From Alicyclobacillus herbarius DSM 13609 (lineage in GTDB: Bacteria; Bacillota; Bacilli; Alicyclobacillales; Alicyclobacillaceae): DNA of 64,000 nucleotides. This document shows positions 22,962-31,034 of this stretch, in pieces. The stretch spans positions 1 through 64,000 of the forward strand of contig NZ_AUMH01000007.1 in NCBI RefSeq assembly GCF_000430585.1. Direction: 5' to 3'. The first letter of the stretch is position 1; every line of letters starts with the position of its first letter. Under the pieces are notes generated by a model that was given only the letters and a program-made list of their open reading frames with translations, was not told the origin of the DNA and made no database searches. The position numbers and the translations under genes are program-made.

Positions 22962-23978
22962 GTGAAGGGCACTGTACTGTACGGCCCTGGTGACGTGCGT
23001 TTTGAAGAGCTGCCGGATCCGAAAATCTTGAAACCGACGGATGCCATCATCAGGATTGTCGCAACTTGCGTGTGCGGGTCCGACCTGTGGGATTATCGGG
23101 GCATCAACCCTGTAACCCAGCCTACTCCGATGGGCCATGAGTACTGCGGCATTGTAGAGGAGGTCGGCAGCGAGGTCAAGTCGGTCAAGCCGGGCCAGTT
23201 CGTCATCGGTTCGTTCTTTGCCTCTGACAACACTTGCGTCATCTGCCACCATGGGTACCAGTCGTCGTGTTTGCACAAGGAGTTCGTGGGCGGTGCGCAG
23301 GCCACACGGTTGCGTGTACCAATGGCGGATGGCACGCTCGTTCCTACACCGGAACAGCCACCGCAGGACCTGATCCCGAGTCTTTTGACGCTGTCTGACG
23401 TCATGGGGACCGGATGGTTTGCGGCGGACGCTGCCAACGTCAAGCCCGGCTCTACGGTCGTGGTCGTGGGCGACGGTGCGGTCGGTTTGTGTGCCGTGAT
23501 CGCGGCGAAGCAGATGGGGGCCGAGCGGATCATCGTGATGAGCCGCAACCCGTTGCGGCAGAAGCTGGCACGCGAATTCGGGGCAACCGACATCGTTCCT
23601 GAACGCGGCGAAGAGGGCGTGGCTCGCGTGAAGGAACTGACGCATGGCATCGGTGCGGATTCAGTGCTGGAGTGTGTCGGTACCCAGGAAGCGATGATGC
23701 AGGCGGTGCGTACCACGCGCCCGGGCGGCTACGCGAGCTACGTCGGCGTGCCTCACGGGGTGGAGCTCGACGGGCAGGAACTGTTCTTCGCCCATGTCCA
23801 TCTGCACGGGGGACCGGCTCCGGTGCGGCGCTACCTGCCTGAGCTGATTGACCTGGTGTGGGACCGGAAGATCAACCCCGGCAAGGTCTTCGACCTGACG
23901 CTTCCGCTGGAGCAAGTAGCCGAGGGTTACCGGGCGATGAGCGAGCGCCGTGCCATCAAGGCGTTGCTGCTGCCGTAA
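22962..23978 (+). CDS. Zinc-dependent alcohol dehydrogenase family protein
   Basis: Medium-chain dehydrogenase of 338 residues. Catalytic zinc ligands appear as C in ATCVCGSDLWDYRG and H-E in MGHEYCGIVEEVG; a structural-zinc-like lobe follows (DNTCVICHHGYQSSC), with one Cys replaced compared with the classic four. The Rossmann motif is VVVVGDGAVGLCAVIAAKQMGA. GTG 22962 has GGGGAGG six bases upstream. It is divergent from the TetR gene and the first gene of a rightward cluster with a decayed MFS transporter, cupin, tautomerase and DUF2255 genes, a set that suggests detoxification or breakdown of a small carbonyl or aromatic compound. The substrate is unknown. Confidence 0.85.
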   Translation: MKGTVLYGPGDVRFEELPDPKILKPTDAIIRIVATCVCGSDLWDYRGINPVTQPTPMGHEYCGIVEEVGSEVKSVKPGQFVIGSFFASDNTCVICHHGYQSSCLHKEFVGGAQATRLRVPMADGTLVPTPEQPPQDLIPSLLTLSDVMGTGWFAADAANVKPGSTVVVVGDGAVGLCAVIAAKQMGAERIIVMSRNPLRQKLAREFGATDIVPERGEEGVARVKELTHGIGADSVLECVGTQEAMMQAVRTTRPGGYASYVGVPHGVELDGQELFFAHVHLHGGPAPVRRYLPELIDLVWDRKINPGKVFDLTLPLEQVAEGYRAMSERRAIKALLLP

Positions 23979-24037
23979 ACAACGAGGGCGGCGCAGTCGC
24001 CGGAAGGGGCCTGGGTTTCCTCCCAGATCAGGTGGCC

Positions 24038-25043
24038 ATGAAAAACACGTGGAAAATCTACATGCTTGCCTTCATCAGCTTCTTCGTGAGCACATCGGAG
24101 TATGTGATTGCCGGGATTCTGGACAAAATCGCTGCATGGGCACACGTCTCCGTATCGACGGCAGGACAGTTGATCACGGTGTTCGCGATTGCGAACGCCA
24201 TCGGTTCCCCGCTGTTCGTGATGGCGACGACGAACATGAATCGGCGGAACTTGTTGGCACTGTCGCTTGCCATCGTGATGGTCGGATGTACGATAACCGT
24301 TATCCTGCCGGGCTTCGAATGGCTCATGCTCTCTCGCATCGTCCTTGCCATCGGTGGCGAGGTATTTGTCATCGGCGCCAAGACGGTGGCCGCTGCACTG
24401 GCGTATGCTCGTGATTCCGGCCATGGAAGGTGAAGCGCCCGCTCCGCTGAGGCAGCAAATGGCGCTTTTGACCAACCCGAACATCTTGTCGGGTTTTTCC
24501 GTCATATTCTTCTGACAGCTCGGGTATGCGATGCTGTATTCGTACATCGCGCCTTACCTGTTGACGGTGACCTCGATGAGCGAGAGAGATGTGAGCGCCG
24601 CTCTTCTGGCCTTTGGCATCGCCACCTTGGCGGGTTCCAGACTGGGCGGGTTCGTCACGGATCGCGTGGGGATCCCGAAGTCTCTGGTGGGGAGCATGGC
24701 GATCCAGGTCATCGCGCTGGTGCTCATTTCGACCACCGCCAGGTCGGTATTCGTCACCACGCTTTAGCTCATGCTGTGGGGCTTCTCGGTATGGGCATCC
24801 GGTCCGGGGATGCAGTTCAACTTGGTCGAGCTAGCCCCGGCGGCGGCAGGCATCATGCTGAGTCTGTACGGTTCCATCTTGCAACTGAGCATCGCGGCAG
24901 CGGGTGGCATCGGAGGCATTGCAGTGGAAAGCTTGTCCGTCCGGGCAGTTCCTTGGATGAGGCTGTATCGGTGGCGCTGGGCGTCATGATAGCGGCCGCC
25001 TCGTTTGCAGGCCTGTCGCGCCGCAAAACACGTGAAGGAGTGA
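24038..25043 (+). pseudogene. MFS transporter pseudogene
   Basis: Fragments of a 12-helix drug/sugar MFS permease in three frames. The ATG at 24038 gives the first helices (YMLAFISFFVSTSEYVIAGIL, FAIANAIGSPLFVMATTNMNRR) up to about 24410, where some 50 residues of the usual protein are missing and the frame shifts to PAMEGEAPAPLRQQMALLTNP. An in-frame TGA near 24512 and a TAG at 24765-24767 then interrupt the second half, and a last frameshift near 24950 is needed to reach EAVSVALGVMIAAASFAGL. Four or more lesions rule out sequencing error. It was probably the exporter or importer of the TetR-controlled cluster. Confidence 0.85.
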
Positions 25044-25445
25044 ATGAGTATGGAAATTAAACGCGTTGGTTACCGACCGTCTGAAAAGGGACCGTCCGAG
25101 TATTTTACCGGCCATGTGCGCATTGACAAGCTGTGGGAGGCGCCTGAACCGGCGCGCGTGGGCATGGCGAGCGTAACGTTTGAGCCAGGGGCCCGCACAG
25201 CGTGGCACAGCCATCCACTCGGGCAAACCCTCATCGTGATCGCCGGATGCGGTTGGGCACAGCGGTGGGGCGGTCCGATTGAAGAGATCCGGCCGGGCGA
25301 CGTGGTGTGGTTCGCGCCAGGTGAGAAGCACTGGCACGGTGCGACGCCAACGACGGGTATGACGCACATCGCCATTCAGGAGGCTCTGGACGGCAAGAGT
25401 GCAGACTGGATGGAAAAGGTGAGCGACGAACAATACCGTCGTTAA
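25044..25445 (+). CDS. Cupin-domain protein
   Basis: A single-domain cupin of 133 residues. Cupin motif 1 is [19 protein letters not shown] with metal-binding His-x-His and Glu replaced by Gln (Q in GQT); motif 2 is [17 protein letters not shown] with the last His. This resembles the mandelonitrile-lyase-like or carboxymuconolactone-associated cupins. Starts at 25044 or 25050 both follow AAGGAG at 25033-25038. It follows the remains of the MFS gene and precedes a tautomerase gene. It probably acts on a small organic acid or aldehyde with a bound metal; the exact role is unknown. Confidence 0.8.
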   Translation: MSMEIKRVGYRPSEKGPSEYFTGHVRIDKLWEAPEPARVGMASVTFEPGARTAWHSHPLGQTLIVIAGCGWAQRWGGPIEEIRPGDVVWFAPGEKHWHGATPTTGMTHIAIQEALDGKSADWMEKVSDEQYRR

Positions 25446-25539
25446 TCGAAGAGGAAGGCTCAGCGGCGTGCGTGCCGAGGTTCAGCACGACAGTTACACG
25501 TCGCTGACAGGGAACGTACGAACTCGAGGGAGTGAACGC

Positions 25540-25779
25540 ATGCCGCACATTATCGTAAAGCTCTGGCCCGGAAAATCGCAGGTGCAGAAGGTTCGTCTGG
25601 CGGAAGCCATCGTCAAGGACGTGGTGAACATCTTCGGTTACGGAGAAGAGTCGGTTTCCGTGGCCATGGAAGAGGTTGATCCACGAGATTGGACGGATCA
25701 GGTGTATATCCCGGACATTAAGAACAAGTGGGACCAATTGTACAAGAAACCCGGATACAATCCGTTCGGAAGAGACTGA
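25540..25779 (+). CDS. 4-oxalocrotonate tautomerase family protein
   Basis: A 79-residue tautomerase. The Met is followed by Pro ([24 protein letters not shown]), the catalytic N-terminal proline of the family, and then the [15 protein letters not shown] strand and a PptA-like C-terminus. ATG 25540 is the only start that places Pro at position 2 and it has GAGGGAGTG upstream; the longer frame from 25468 would bury the catalytic Pro. It converts enol and keto forms of unsaturated acids. It fits a pathway with the dehydrogenase and cupin upstream. Confidence 0.85.
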   Translation: MPHIIVKLWPGKSQVQKVRLAEAIVKDVVNIFGYGEESVSVAMEEVDPRDWTDQVYIPDIKNKWDQLYKKPGYNPFGRD

Positions 25780-25862
25780 AGTCTGGGACGGCGGCAGGCT
25801 ACCGCGCCATCCGGGTCATGGGATCAAGGTCTTACTGTTCGCGTCCATAAGGAGGCTGACTG

Positions 25863-26246
25863 ATGACTACTTGGTCTGAGGATGAACTTCGCAAGATTGC
25901 CGAGGCGGATGACCTGCATATCTCACCGTTCCGCGACGACGGCGTGACCTACGGTACCCCGACCTGGATCTGGTCCGTGGTTGTTGGCGACGCCGTGTAT
26001 GTGCGCGCGTACAACGGGAAAGCTTCTCGCTGGTATCAGGCTGCGGTACGAGAGAAGGCGGGTCGGATCACGGTCGCCGGCATGACGAAGGAAGTGACGT
26101 TCGAACCCGTACACGGACCGATCAACGACCTCATCGATGACGCATACCGAGCAAAATACCATGGCAGTCCGTATCTAGCTCCGATGATTAGCTCGCGAGC
26201 CCGGGCCGCGACGGTCAAGATCATGCCGCGCGATGCGGTGAGCTAA
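25863..26246 (+). CDS. DUF2255 family protein
   Basis: A 127-residue protein of the DUF2255 group: WSEDELRKIAEADDLHISPFRDDG, TPTWIWSVVVGDAVYVRAYNGKASRWYQAA and a closing VHGPINDLIDDAYRAKYHGSPYL. This fold resembles the F420/FMN-linked nitroreductase-like split barrel, but no function is established. The ATG at 25863 follows AAGGAGG. It is the last gene before the tRNA scar and the last of the TetR-controlled cluster. Confidence 0.8.
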   Translation: MTTWSEDELRKIAEADDLHISPFRDDGVTYGTPTWIWSVVVGDAVYVRAYNGKASRWYQAAVREKAGRITVAGMTKEVTFEPVHGPINDLIDDAYRAKYHGSPYLAPMISSRARAATVKIMPRDAVS

Positions 26247-26436
26247 GTGCGTAGGGTCGCCTGGTCGGAAGTAGAACATTTTTGGAGAGGTTATGGGTTG
26301 ATGGAAGTACACACATTGGTGGCCGTGAGCGGTTTAGGTGTGTCACTAAGTGTGTAAACTCTGGCGATTTCTCCAGAACTCCGCCGATATCCCTCGATAC
26401 TCCAAACCGAAAAACCTGGTCACAACAAGTCTTTTC

Positions 26437-26487
26437 GTCCCTCAACGGAAGTCGAGGGACCTGGGAGAAATGGCTCCCAAGTCCCTC
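26437..26487. repeat. Inverted repeats next to the tRNA fragment
   Basis: GTCCCTC occurs at 26437-26443 and 26481-26487 and inverted as GAGGGAC at 26454-26460. The middle and right copies form the ends of a longer stem: GAGGGAC-c-TGGGAG pairs with CTCCCA-a-GTCCCTC around AAATGG (26454-26487). The block touches the tRNA fragment and fits arm sites of an attachment site. Confidence 0.6.
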
Positions 26488-26529
26488 GTAATGAGCAGGT
26501 CGTCGGTTCGAATCCGACAGGTGGCTCCA
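26485..26529 (+). tRNA. tRNA-Thr(CGU) 3' fragment, probable attachment-site scar
   Basis: The sequence from the anticodon loop CTCGTAA to the encoded CCA (26527-26529) is a normal tRNA 3' part: a T arm GTCGG-TTCGAAT-CCGAC and an acceptor strand ending GGTGGCT. The upstream DNA does not pair with either the acceptor or the anticodon stem, and there is no D arm, so the gene is a 3' fragment. Integration of an element into the 3' part of a tRNA gene leaves exactly this at the far end, with the intact tRNA at the other end. Confidence 0.75.
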
Positions 26530-26542
26530 TAAAAAAGCCAGG

Positions 26543-26600
26543 AATGGCGCGGTGTTTCGAGATCGAGAGATCCGATGACACTGCGCCATTCGCGTTTTGT
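26543..26600 (+). terminator. Terminator-like hairpin after the tRNA fragment
   Basis: AATGGCGC at 26543-26550 pairs with GCGCCATT at 26583-26590, extended by GGTGT/ACACT with one G-T pair. It is followed by CGCGTTTTGT. It probably terminated the original tRNA transcript, which supports the view that the DNA to the right is the native side. Confidence 0.55.
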
Positions 26601-26990
26601 GCGCCTTGAGCCCCTATTTGCTATGAACGCCTCCGGTATGTTGGGGAACGTATGAATCGTTGATTGATTGGGTGTTGCATCGTGGGCATACGATGGACGT
26701 AGCAGACCCACTTCTGGATTGTGCAGCGTCCCCATCGCGCAGCCGGTGGTGTTTCCGCCCTCAGTTGCGCGCAGCGTCAGGCTCGGGCCCTCAAGTCAGG
26801 CAAGAAAGCGGTGCCGTTAGACCGGCTATTGCGCCAATTGGAGGAGGGGGCCAACCGAATACAGGTGGGGTTATAAAAGCTCTACGAAACAAAAGGGGCG
26901 CCACAAAACATAAGGCGGCGCCTCTGACCTTATACAGGATCAGCGTGACGCCGCCGAAAATGTGGCGATGAGTCGATAATGGGCTTCAGG
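26601..26990. other. Intergenic stretch with a terminator for the leftward yrzB-like gene
   Basis: I see no convincing gene here. Near its right end GGCGCC occurs at 26898-26903 and 26914-26927 (with CGGCGCC), which forms a hairpin followed on the minus strand by CCCCTTTTGTTT. That is a plausible terminator for the gene ending at 26991. Confidence 0.5.
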
Positions 26991-27314
26991 CTATTCGTCG
27001 TCCTCGTCCTCTTCGTCGGACAGCAAGGATTCATTGTAGGCGTCGACGACCTTTTGCCATTCCTCTTCGTCCTCGATGATGGCCAGGACCACATCGTCCC
27101 CATCCTCGCCTTCGAGCCGCATGATGACGCCTTCATCGTCGTCTTCATCGGCGGGGAGGAGTACGGCGTAATCCTTATCATCCACGGAAATGAAGTCAGT
27201 TAGGAGGAAGTTGTGTTCGTTTCCGTCCTCATCCTGCAGGACAATGACCTCTTCGGTCTCGTGATCGTGGTCATGTTCGTGATCGTGAAGATGGTCGTGG
27301 TTTTGTTCGGACAT
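26991..27314 (-). CDS. DUF1292 (YrzB-like) protein
   Basis: A very acidic protein of 107 residues. A His/Asp-rich N-terminus (QNHDHLHDHEHDHDHE) precedes a DUF1292 core (VIVLQDEDGNEHNFLLTDFISVDDKDYAVLLP, GVIMRLEGEDGDDVVLAIIEDEEEWQKVVDAYNE). Function is unknown; the family is conserved in Firmicutes, usually beside alaS-ruvX. The His-rich head may bind metal. ATG 27314 follows AGAAGGG; the frame from 27359 is an extension without support. Confidence 0.85.
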   Translation of the reverse strand: MSEQNHDHLHDHEHDHDHETEEVIVLQDEDGNEHNFLLTDFISVDDKDYAVLLPADEDDDEGVIMRLEGEDGDDVVLAIIEDEEEWQKVVDAYNESLLSDEEDEDDE

Positions 27315-27422
27315 GGGTAACCCTTCTTTCCGGTTCCGTCTGGACAACAGTGAGTTCATGGTATCATTATCCGTCTACAAACACAAACAGGATTCCAGAC
27401 GCTATCGAGGAGGGACTGGCTG

Positions 27423-27779
27423 TCAATCCTCGGTGATGCGCTCTTGTACCACTCGCCCCAAGTGCTCGCTGACGTCTTGCAACAGGTTGTTCACCGCCGT
27501 TTGCGCTTCTTGGAATTCACGTACAACCGGGATTTTCTCCAACTGCTCCAAAAGGGATTCCGATTCCTGCGTCAAATGACGGTAATACCCCTCAGGGACT
27601 TTACGGGCCGCAAATTCCTCAATCTGTTCCTGAACGGACCGCAAGCGTCGAATCAATGCCTGGGCCTCTGAGTGCTGCTGGAGTTTGGCTTCGGCGGCCT
27701 GGTAGCGCTGAATTTCCTCGGTTTGCAGGATGAGGTCAGCGAGTTCTTCCGCCTGCGCCCATAACTCGTTGCGGTCCAT
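27423..27779 (-). CDS. YlbF/YmcA family regulator
   Basis: A helical, cytoplasmic protein of 118 residues with the Com_YlbF pattern: ELADLILQTEEIQRYQAAEAKLQQHSEAQALIRRLRSVQEQIE, ending VREFQEAQTAVNNLLQDVSEHLG. In B. subtilis YlbF, YmcA and YaaT form the Y-complex that affects RNase Y, sporulation and competence. Which paralogue this is cannot be told. The ATG 27779 has AGGAGG upstream; a longer frame to 27914 overlaps the next gene. Confidence 0.85.
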   Translation of the reverse strand: MDRNELWAQAEELADLILQTEEIQRYQAAEAKLQQHSEAQALIRRLRSVQEQIEEFAARKVPEGYYRHLTQESESLLEQLEKIPVVREFQEAQTAVNNLLQDVSEHLGRVVQERITED

Positions 27780-27801
27780 GTGAACGGCCTCCTGCAAAGA
27801 A

Positions 27802-28014
27802 TCATTGATGTAGGCGATGGTGCTGCTCGTTGTAACGCTTAAACGGTTCACTCGGCTCGTTTTCGAGCTTATCGGCGAGTACGGCCAACGCAATGCCGAT
27901 GACGACCAATGCAATCAGCAGGGGATACGAGTGGAGAACAATCCCAAGAAGGACAAAGGCGAACAGCAGGGCGTAGAGACTGTACAGCATCCACCTGCTT
28001 TTGATGTGGTTCAT
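27802..28014 (-). CDS. Small two-helix membrane protein
   Basis: A 70-residue protein with two hydrophobic helices (MLYSLYALLFAFVLLGIVLHSY and LLIALVVIGIALAVLAD) and a charged tail with HH residues. It lies 22 bases upstream of the YlbF-like gene on the same strand and is probably co-transcribed. I do not recognise a named family. Confidence 0.65.
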   Translation of the reverse strand: MNHIKSRWMLYSLYALLFAFVLLGIVLHSYPLLIALVVIGIALAVLADKLENEPSEPFKRYNEQHHRLHQ

Positions 28015-28135
28015 CCGCGAGCCCCTTCCTGTCTATGCTGATTCGACCTGTCGGAGTTAACGTGCGCCGAACAGGCGGTAGATCGAGTTAATCTCATTAT
28101 AGGTTCAACCCGAGAATGGGTCAAAAGAATATTGG

Positions 28136-28164
28136 TTGACCTCCCTGAGAAGCGCTAGTATTCT
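28136..28164 (+). promoter_or_regulatory. SigA-type promoter
   Basis: TTGACC at 28136-28141 and TATTCT at 28159-28164 are separated by exactly 17 bases. It points at the small-protein gene at 28259 and the unknown gene at 28478. Confidence 0.65.
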
Positions 28165-28258
28165 GGAACTATAAGCATTAACCTAGAAGCGGCAACACTT
28201 CAACCGTAATGACAAGGAAGCGAAACGGCGAGGAACGGAAAATACAGGGGGCGGCTGT

Positions 28259-28384
28259 ATGGGCTTACTCGGAATGGCCGTGGCGGCGCTGGCCACGTTG
28301 TTCATGCTCCACATCTGCGCCTCGGAGACCAAGGAAAACTTTGACAAGGCCTTGGCGAAGGAATATCAGGATTCCGAGTCGTAA
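28259..28384 (+). CDS. Small membrane protein, 41 residues
   Basis: ATG 28259 to TAA 28382-28384. The product starts with a hydrophobic helix (MGLLGMAVAALATLFMLHIC) and ends in a charged tail (SETKENFDKALAKEYQDSES). The ribosome site AGGGGGCGG is close upstream, and a good promoter lies 95 bases before it. Too short for the usual gene-calling cut-off. No family recognised. Confidence 0.5.
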   Translation: MGLLGMAVAALATLFMLHICASETKENFDKALAKEYQDSES

Positions 28385-28477
28385 CCCCAGATCTGAGTGT
28401 CGGACGGCGGTACCCGGCAAGCGACCCCCAACGGGGGACCGTGGAGCACCTGACGGGAAAGGGCGGATCGACAGAGT

Positions 28478-28933
28478 TTGGAATCCACCACTTGGTTTCA
28501 GTTTTCGGATGCGGATGCCTACGCGTTTTGGTATGAGGACGCGCACCTTGTCCTGATGCGGTTTCAACGCGACGAGGAAAAGATGTTGTTTGTGTTGCGG
28601 GAACAAACGGAAGTAGGAGCAAAGCTGACTTATCCGGGGCGACTGTTCCAAGATCGGGTGTTGGACGAGATCGGCGATGTCTTTTTTATCTCGCTGGAAG
28701 AATCCGACGGGAATTCGACGCCTCTGGCGCTCGGGGCATACTTTCGAGACAAACAATCCGCGTACGGGGCGTACTATCCGTTGACGGGTTCAACCTTGGA
28801 GGTCTGTTTTTTCCAGATTGACAACGAAAATGAGGCATCCAAACTGGGGTCACTCAGCGATGAAGCGTATCAGAGGGTTGCCGAATTGTTTGCGCATCGC
28901 TACGGGAGTCTGCTGGACTTACATGGGATGTGA
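28478..28933 (+). CDS. Uncharacterised cytoplasmic protein
   Basis: A 151-residue soluble protein, apparently starting with TTG 28478 after GGGAAAGGGCGG. It is rich in aromatic residues (WFQFSDADAYAFWYED, YFRDKQSAYGAYYPL) and ends in an acidic helix. I recognise no domain. It lies on the plus strand facing a minus-strand pair with DUF3055 and IDEAL domains. Expression probably comes from the promoter at 28136. Confidence 0.6.
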   Translation: MESTTWFQFSDADAYAFWYEDAHLVLMRFQRDEEKMLFVLREQTEVGAKLTYPGRLFQDRVLDEIGDVFFISLEESDGNSTPLALGAYFRDKQSAYGAYYPLTGSTLEVCFFQIDNENEASKLGSLSDEAYQRVAELFAHRYGSLLDLHGM

Positions 28934-29024
28934 ACATGGCGACCAATCGTTGCGGGAACCCTTTTCTAAACGATCTCGGGGGGGACTCTGTGTGGAACAC
29001 ATATCCGCAGTTCAGAGGATATCC

Positions 29025-29058
29025 GAGAAAACCGGCGCCCGTTGGACACCGGTTTCTC
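29025..29058 (-). terminator. Terminator after the DUF3055 gene
   Basis: GAGAAAACCGG (29025-29035) pairs with CCGGTTTCTC (29049-29058). On the minus strand the hairpin directly follows the stop at 29059 and its second arm ends in TTTTCTC. It can also work for the rightward gene ending at 28933. Confidence 0.6.
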
Positions 29059-29343
29059 TCAGACGTTTTCGAGCAGGAGTTGGGACAGTTCCATCGCTTC
29101 CTGTTCATTGCTGAGGGCGAAGGCTTGCATTAGGTAGGGAATATTCTCTAAATCATCGGCCCCTAAAATCGCGGTACGGCCAGACTGAAGCGCGGTGACC
29201 AGCGACTTTCCGTAGAAGTGGCTGGTTGTCGTGATAGCGAGGTCGTAGCGATTCCATTCGCCCGCGTATCCGAGATACCGAGTCGTCGTCGCTTCGCTTT
29301 CGTCGTACAAAACCAGTGCACCGTCCAAGCTAAGGCCTCCCAT
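29059..29343 (-). CDS. DUF3055 (SAV0927-like) protein
   Basis: A 94-residue protein: LVLYDESEATTTRYLGYAGEWNRYDLAITTTSHFYGKSLVTALQSGRTAILGADDLENIPYLMQAF, which closely follows the DUF3055 pattern (L-Y-D-x-x-E-x-T-x-x-R-x-x, F-Y-G-K, G-x-D-D-L-E). The function is unknown; the family is limited to Bacillales. The ATG 29343 lies inside the 3' end of the IDEAL-domain gene (14-base overlap), so translation is coupled. The frame is open to 29454, but that part has atypical composition. Confidence 0.8.
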   Translation of the reverse strand: MGGLSLDGALVLYDESEATTTRYLGYAGEWNRYDLAITTTSHFYGKSLVTALQSGRTAILGADDLENIPYLMQAFALSNEQEAMELSQLLLENV

Positions 29344-29821
29344 CCCGTGGGGAAAACCGGTTCGAATTCGGCGGTTCCTCCGATTCCATGAGCTGCTTCC
29401 ATTCCTGTACCGCGTCAAAAAACCGTTGCTTATCCCGTTTGTCCAGCGCCTCATCTATGATTTGTTTCAGTTCGTATTTGCGGGCCGCCCGCATTTCGAC
29501 TTCCCGAATGACGTCGGCGACCTCCGCTGGCAATGGCAAATCCGGCAGGTTTACAAACAGATACAGCTTTTCGTTTCTCGGCATATATGACTGAAGCAAT
29601 GCGATAATATCCTTGGGCTGGCTCGCCTTTTGGATGCCTCCACCGTTCGGGATGCGAGCAATCATACCGTGGCGGCCGATGATCAACAGGGGCACGTTCT
29701 CTAACACAATGCTGGTCAATTCCACCTGCTGCAGATACGAAGACAGGAAATCCAGAATCATGTCCGCGCCGGCCGGGAGTATCTTCGTCTTCAAATGCAG
29801 GATGTCTTCCTTTGCAATCAC
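29330..29821 (-). CDS. IDEAL-domain protein
   Basis: A 163-residue protein. The N-terminal part (LKTKILPAGADMILDFLSSYLQQVELTSIVLENVPLLIIG) is unassigned. Residues about 115-146 form an IDEAL domain: ARKYELKQIIDEALDKRDKQRFFDAVQEW, named for the I-D-E-A-L sequence. IDEAL domains occur in YpiB and ComK-like proteins of Bacillales; the N-terminus here does not match YpiB. It is the first gene of a pair with DUF3055. Confidence 0.75.
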   Translation of the reverse strand: MIAKEDILHLKTKILPAGADMILDFLSSYLQQVELTSIVLENVPLLIIGRHGMIARIPNGGGIQKASQPKDIIALLQSYMPRNEKLYLFVNLPDLPLPAEVADVIREVEMRAARKYELKQIIDEALDKRDKQRFFDAVQEWKQLMESEEPPNSNRFSPRDGRP

Positions 29822-30126
29822 GATGCTCCCCTCCCATCCAGTGGCTCACGAATATCCTGTCGATCCGTATGACCAGTTATGTTACCGTATGCAGCTTACG
29901 TATCCCAGGCGCGGGCGCTGTGGGACGTTGTGTGTACTACTTATTGTAGCAAAATTTATCTCGAGATAGAAGTCAAGGGGAGAAAGAGGAAAGCGCCCGA
30001 CTGGTGACGTGAATTTCATACCGGGGATAAATATTGATTTGTTCTCGTTTGAATATTTTGCGTGATACCATAAGGGTGACAAACTCTTCGCAAAAAATCC
30101 TTATACCGCATTGACTTAGGATTCGC

Positions 30127-30648
30127 ATGATGGGTACTCGGAATCGCATGCTTGCAACGGTGTATGGGGGTGTACATCGGTTGAAAAAAGGACTGATTCT
30201 GCTGGATGTGCAGGAAGAGTTTTTGCGCAGTTCGTTGGACTACGTGGCGCGTTTGTGCCAAAAGTTTTTAAATCAACACGGAGACGACTACGCAGCCATC
30301 ATTTTGACGCGCTGGGTGTATGACGAACTGGAAGGAGAGAACACGCTCCTTTTGTCACATCCTCGAGCCTATGTCGTCGAAAAGTCTACCTACTCCGGGT
30401 ATACGGAACGCGTGCGGCGCATTCTGTTAGAACACGCAGTACAAGAGGTGCACGTGGCCGGGGTGGACAGTGAGCTGTCGGTGTTGGCCACCATGTTTTC
30501 GCTGTGGGACGCAGGGTATTCGGTAAAGGTCTTGGAACGCCTATGTGCGTCGTACCACGGACGAAACTGGGAAGCCATGATGATTGCCCGGCACGCGATT
30601 GGCAATGAGAACGTGATACCGTTAGGCGGCGACCGGGTTTACCTGTAG
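30127..30648 (+). CDS. Isochorismatase-fold protein lacking the catalytic Cys
   Basis: A 173-residue protein of the isochorismatase-like hydrolase fold. The catalytic Asp (GLILLDVQEEF, D27) and Lys (VVEKSTYSGY, K86) are present, but the nucleophile segment reads AGVDSELSVLAT, with S118 where the family has Cys. The protein may be an inactive binding or regulatory homologue, or may use Ser. The start is uncertain: ATG codons at 30127, 30130 and 30148 lack a clear ribosome site. No partner gene adjoins. Compared with its family (about 180 residues) it is complete. Confidence 0.7.
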   Translation: MMGTRNRMLATVYGGVHRLKKGLILLDVQEEFLRSSLDYVARLCQKFLNQHGDDYAAIILTRWVYDELEGENTLLLSHPRAYVVEKSTYSGYTERVRRILLEHAVQEVHVAGVDSELSVLATMFSLWDAGYSVKVLERLCASYHGRNWEAMMIARHAIGNENVIPLGGDRVYL

Positions 30649-30802
30649 GTTGTTCAAAACGGGGTCAGAACGACCTAATCCCTTTCTGGACACACAATTT
30701 CAGCGGGGGTAGACCGAGACCTTTGCGGTCGGTCCGGTAACGATTGGCGTGGGGAGGCGGTTCTCCGGAGCGCATACTAAAACCCGGGGGGAGGCGAAGC
30801 CG

Positions 30803-30976
30803 ATGAGCCACTGGGTGTATTTCGCAGGGCTGTACGACTCGAAGTTTGAAGCCTATTGCGCGGTCATGTGGATTGAAGCGGATGAACGCATCCGCGGGCC
30901 TATACACGCGGATGAAGTGCAGGTGTATCAAACGCGGCACGGCAAGTACGGCGTCCGTTTCCGCCAATTTGCCTGA
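30803..30976 (+). CDS. Small conserved-looking protein, 57 residues
   Basis: ATG 30803 with a strong GGGGGAGG upstream. The product (SHWVYFAGLYDSKFEAYCAVMWIEADERIRGP...) is soluble, aromatic-rich and slightly basic at the end. The frame is open further upstream to 30749, but the ribosome site decides this start. I do not recognise it. The preceding 150 bases hold only a small hairpin around 30712-30734. Confidence 0.55.
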   Translation: MSHWVYFAGLYDSKFEAYCAVMWIEADERIRGPIHADEVQVYQTRHGKYGVRFRQFA

Positions 30977-31034
30977 GGACGAGGGGTTCCCTGTCACGGC
31001 GAACCCCATAGCCTCTGCTTCTTTCTGCCAACAC

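Noticed and set aside
23858..24037. Upstream extension of the MFS frame into the dehydrogenase gene
   Set aside because: Overlaps the dehydrogenase coding end in another frame; the ATG at 24038 starts a normal first membrane segment.
26485..26529. Complete tRNA gene
   Set aside because: No upstream strand pairs with the acceptor or anticodon stem and there is no D arm within 100 bases.
26221..26589. Minus-strand frame containing LSDSNRRPAHYEG
   Set aside because: This peptide is the well-known artefact from translating the antisense strand of tRNA genes; it rather pointed to the tRNA fragment.
26660..26971. 103-codon plus-strand frame after the tRNA fragment
   Set aside because: No ribosome site or domain, mixed composition, and its end overlaps the terminator of the opposite gene.
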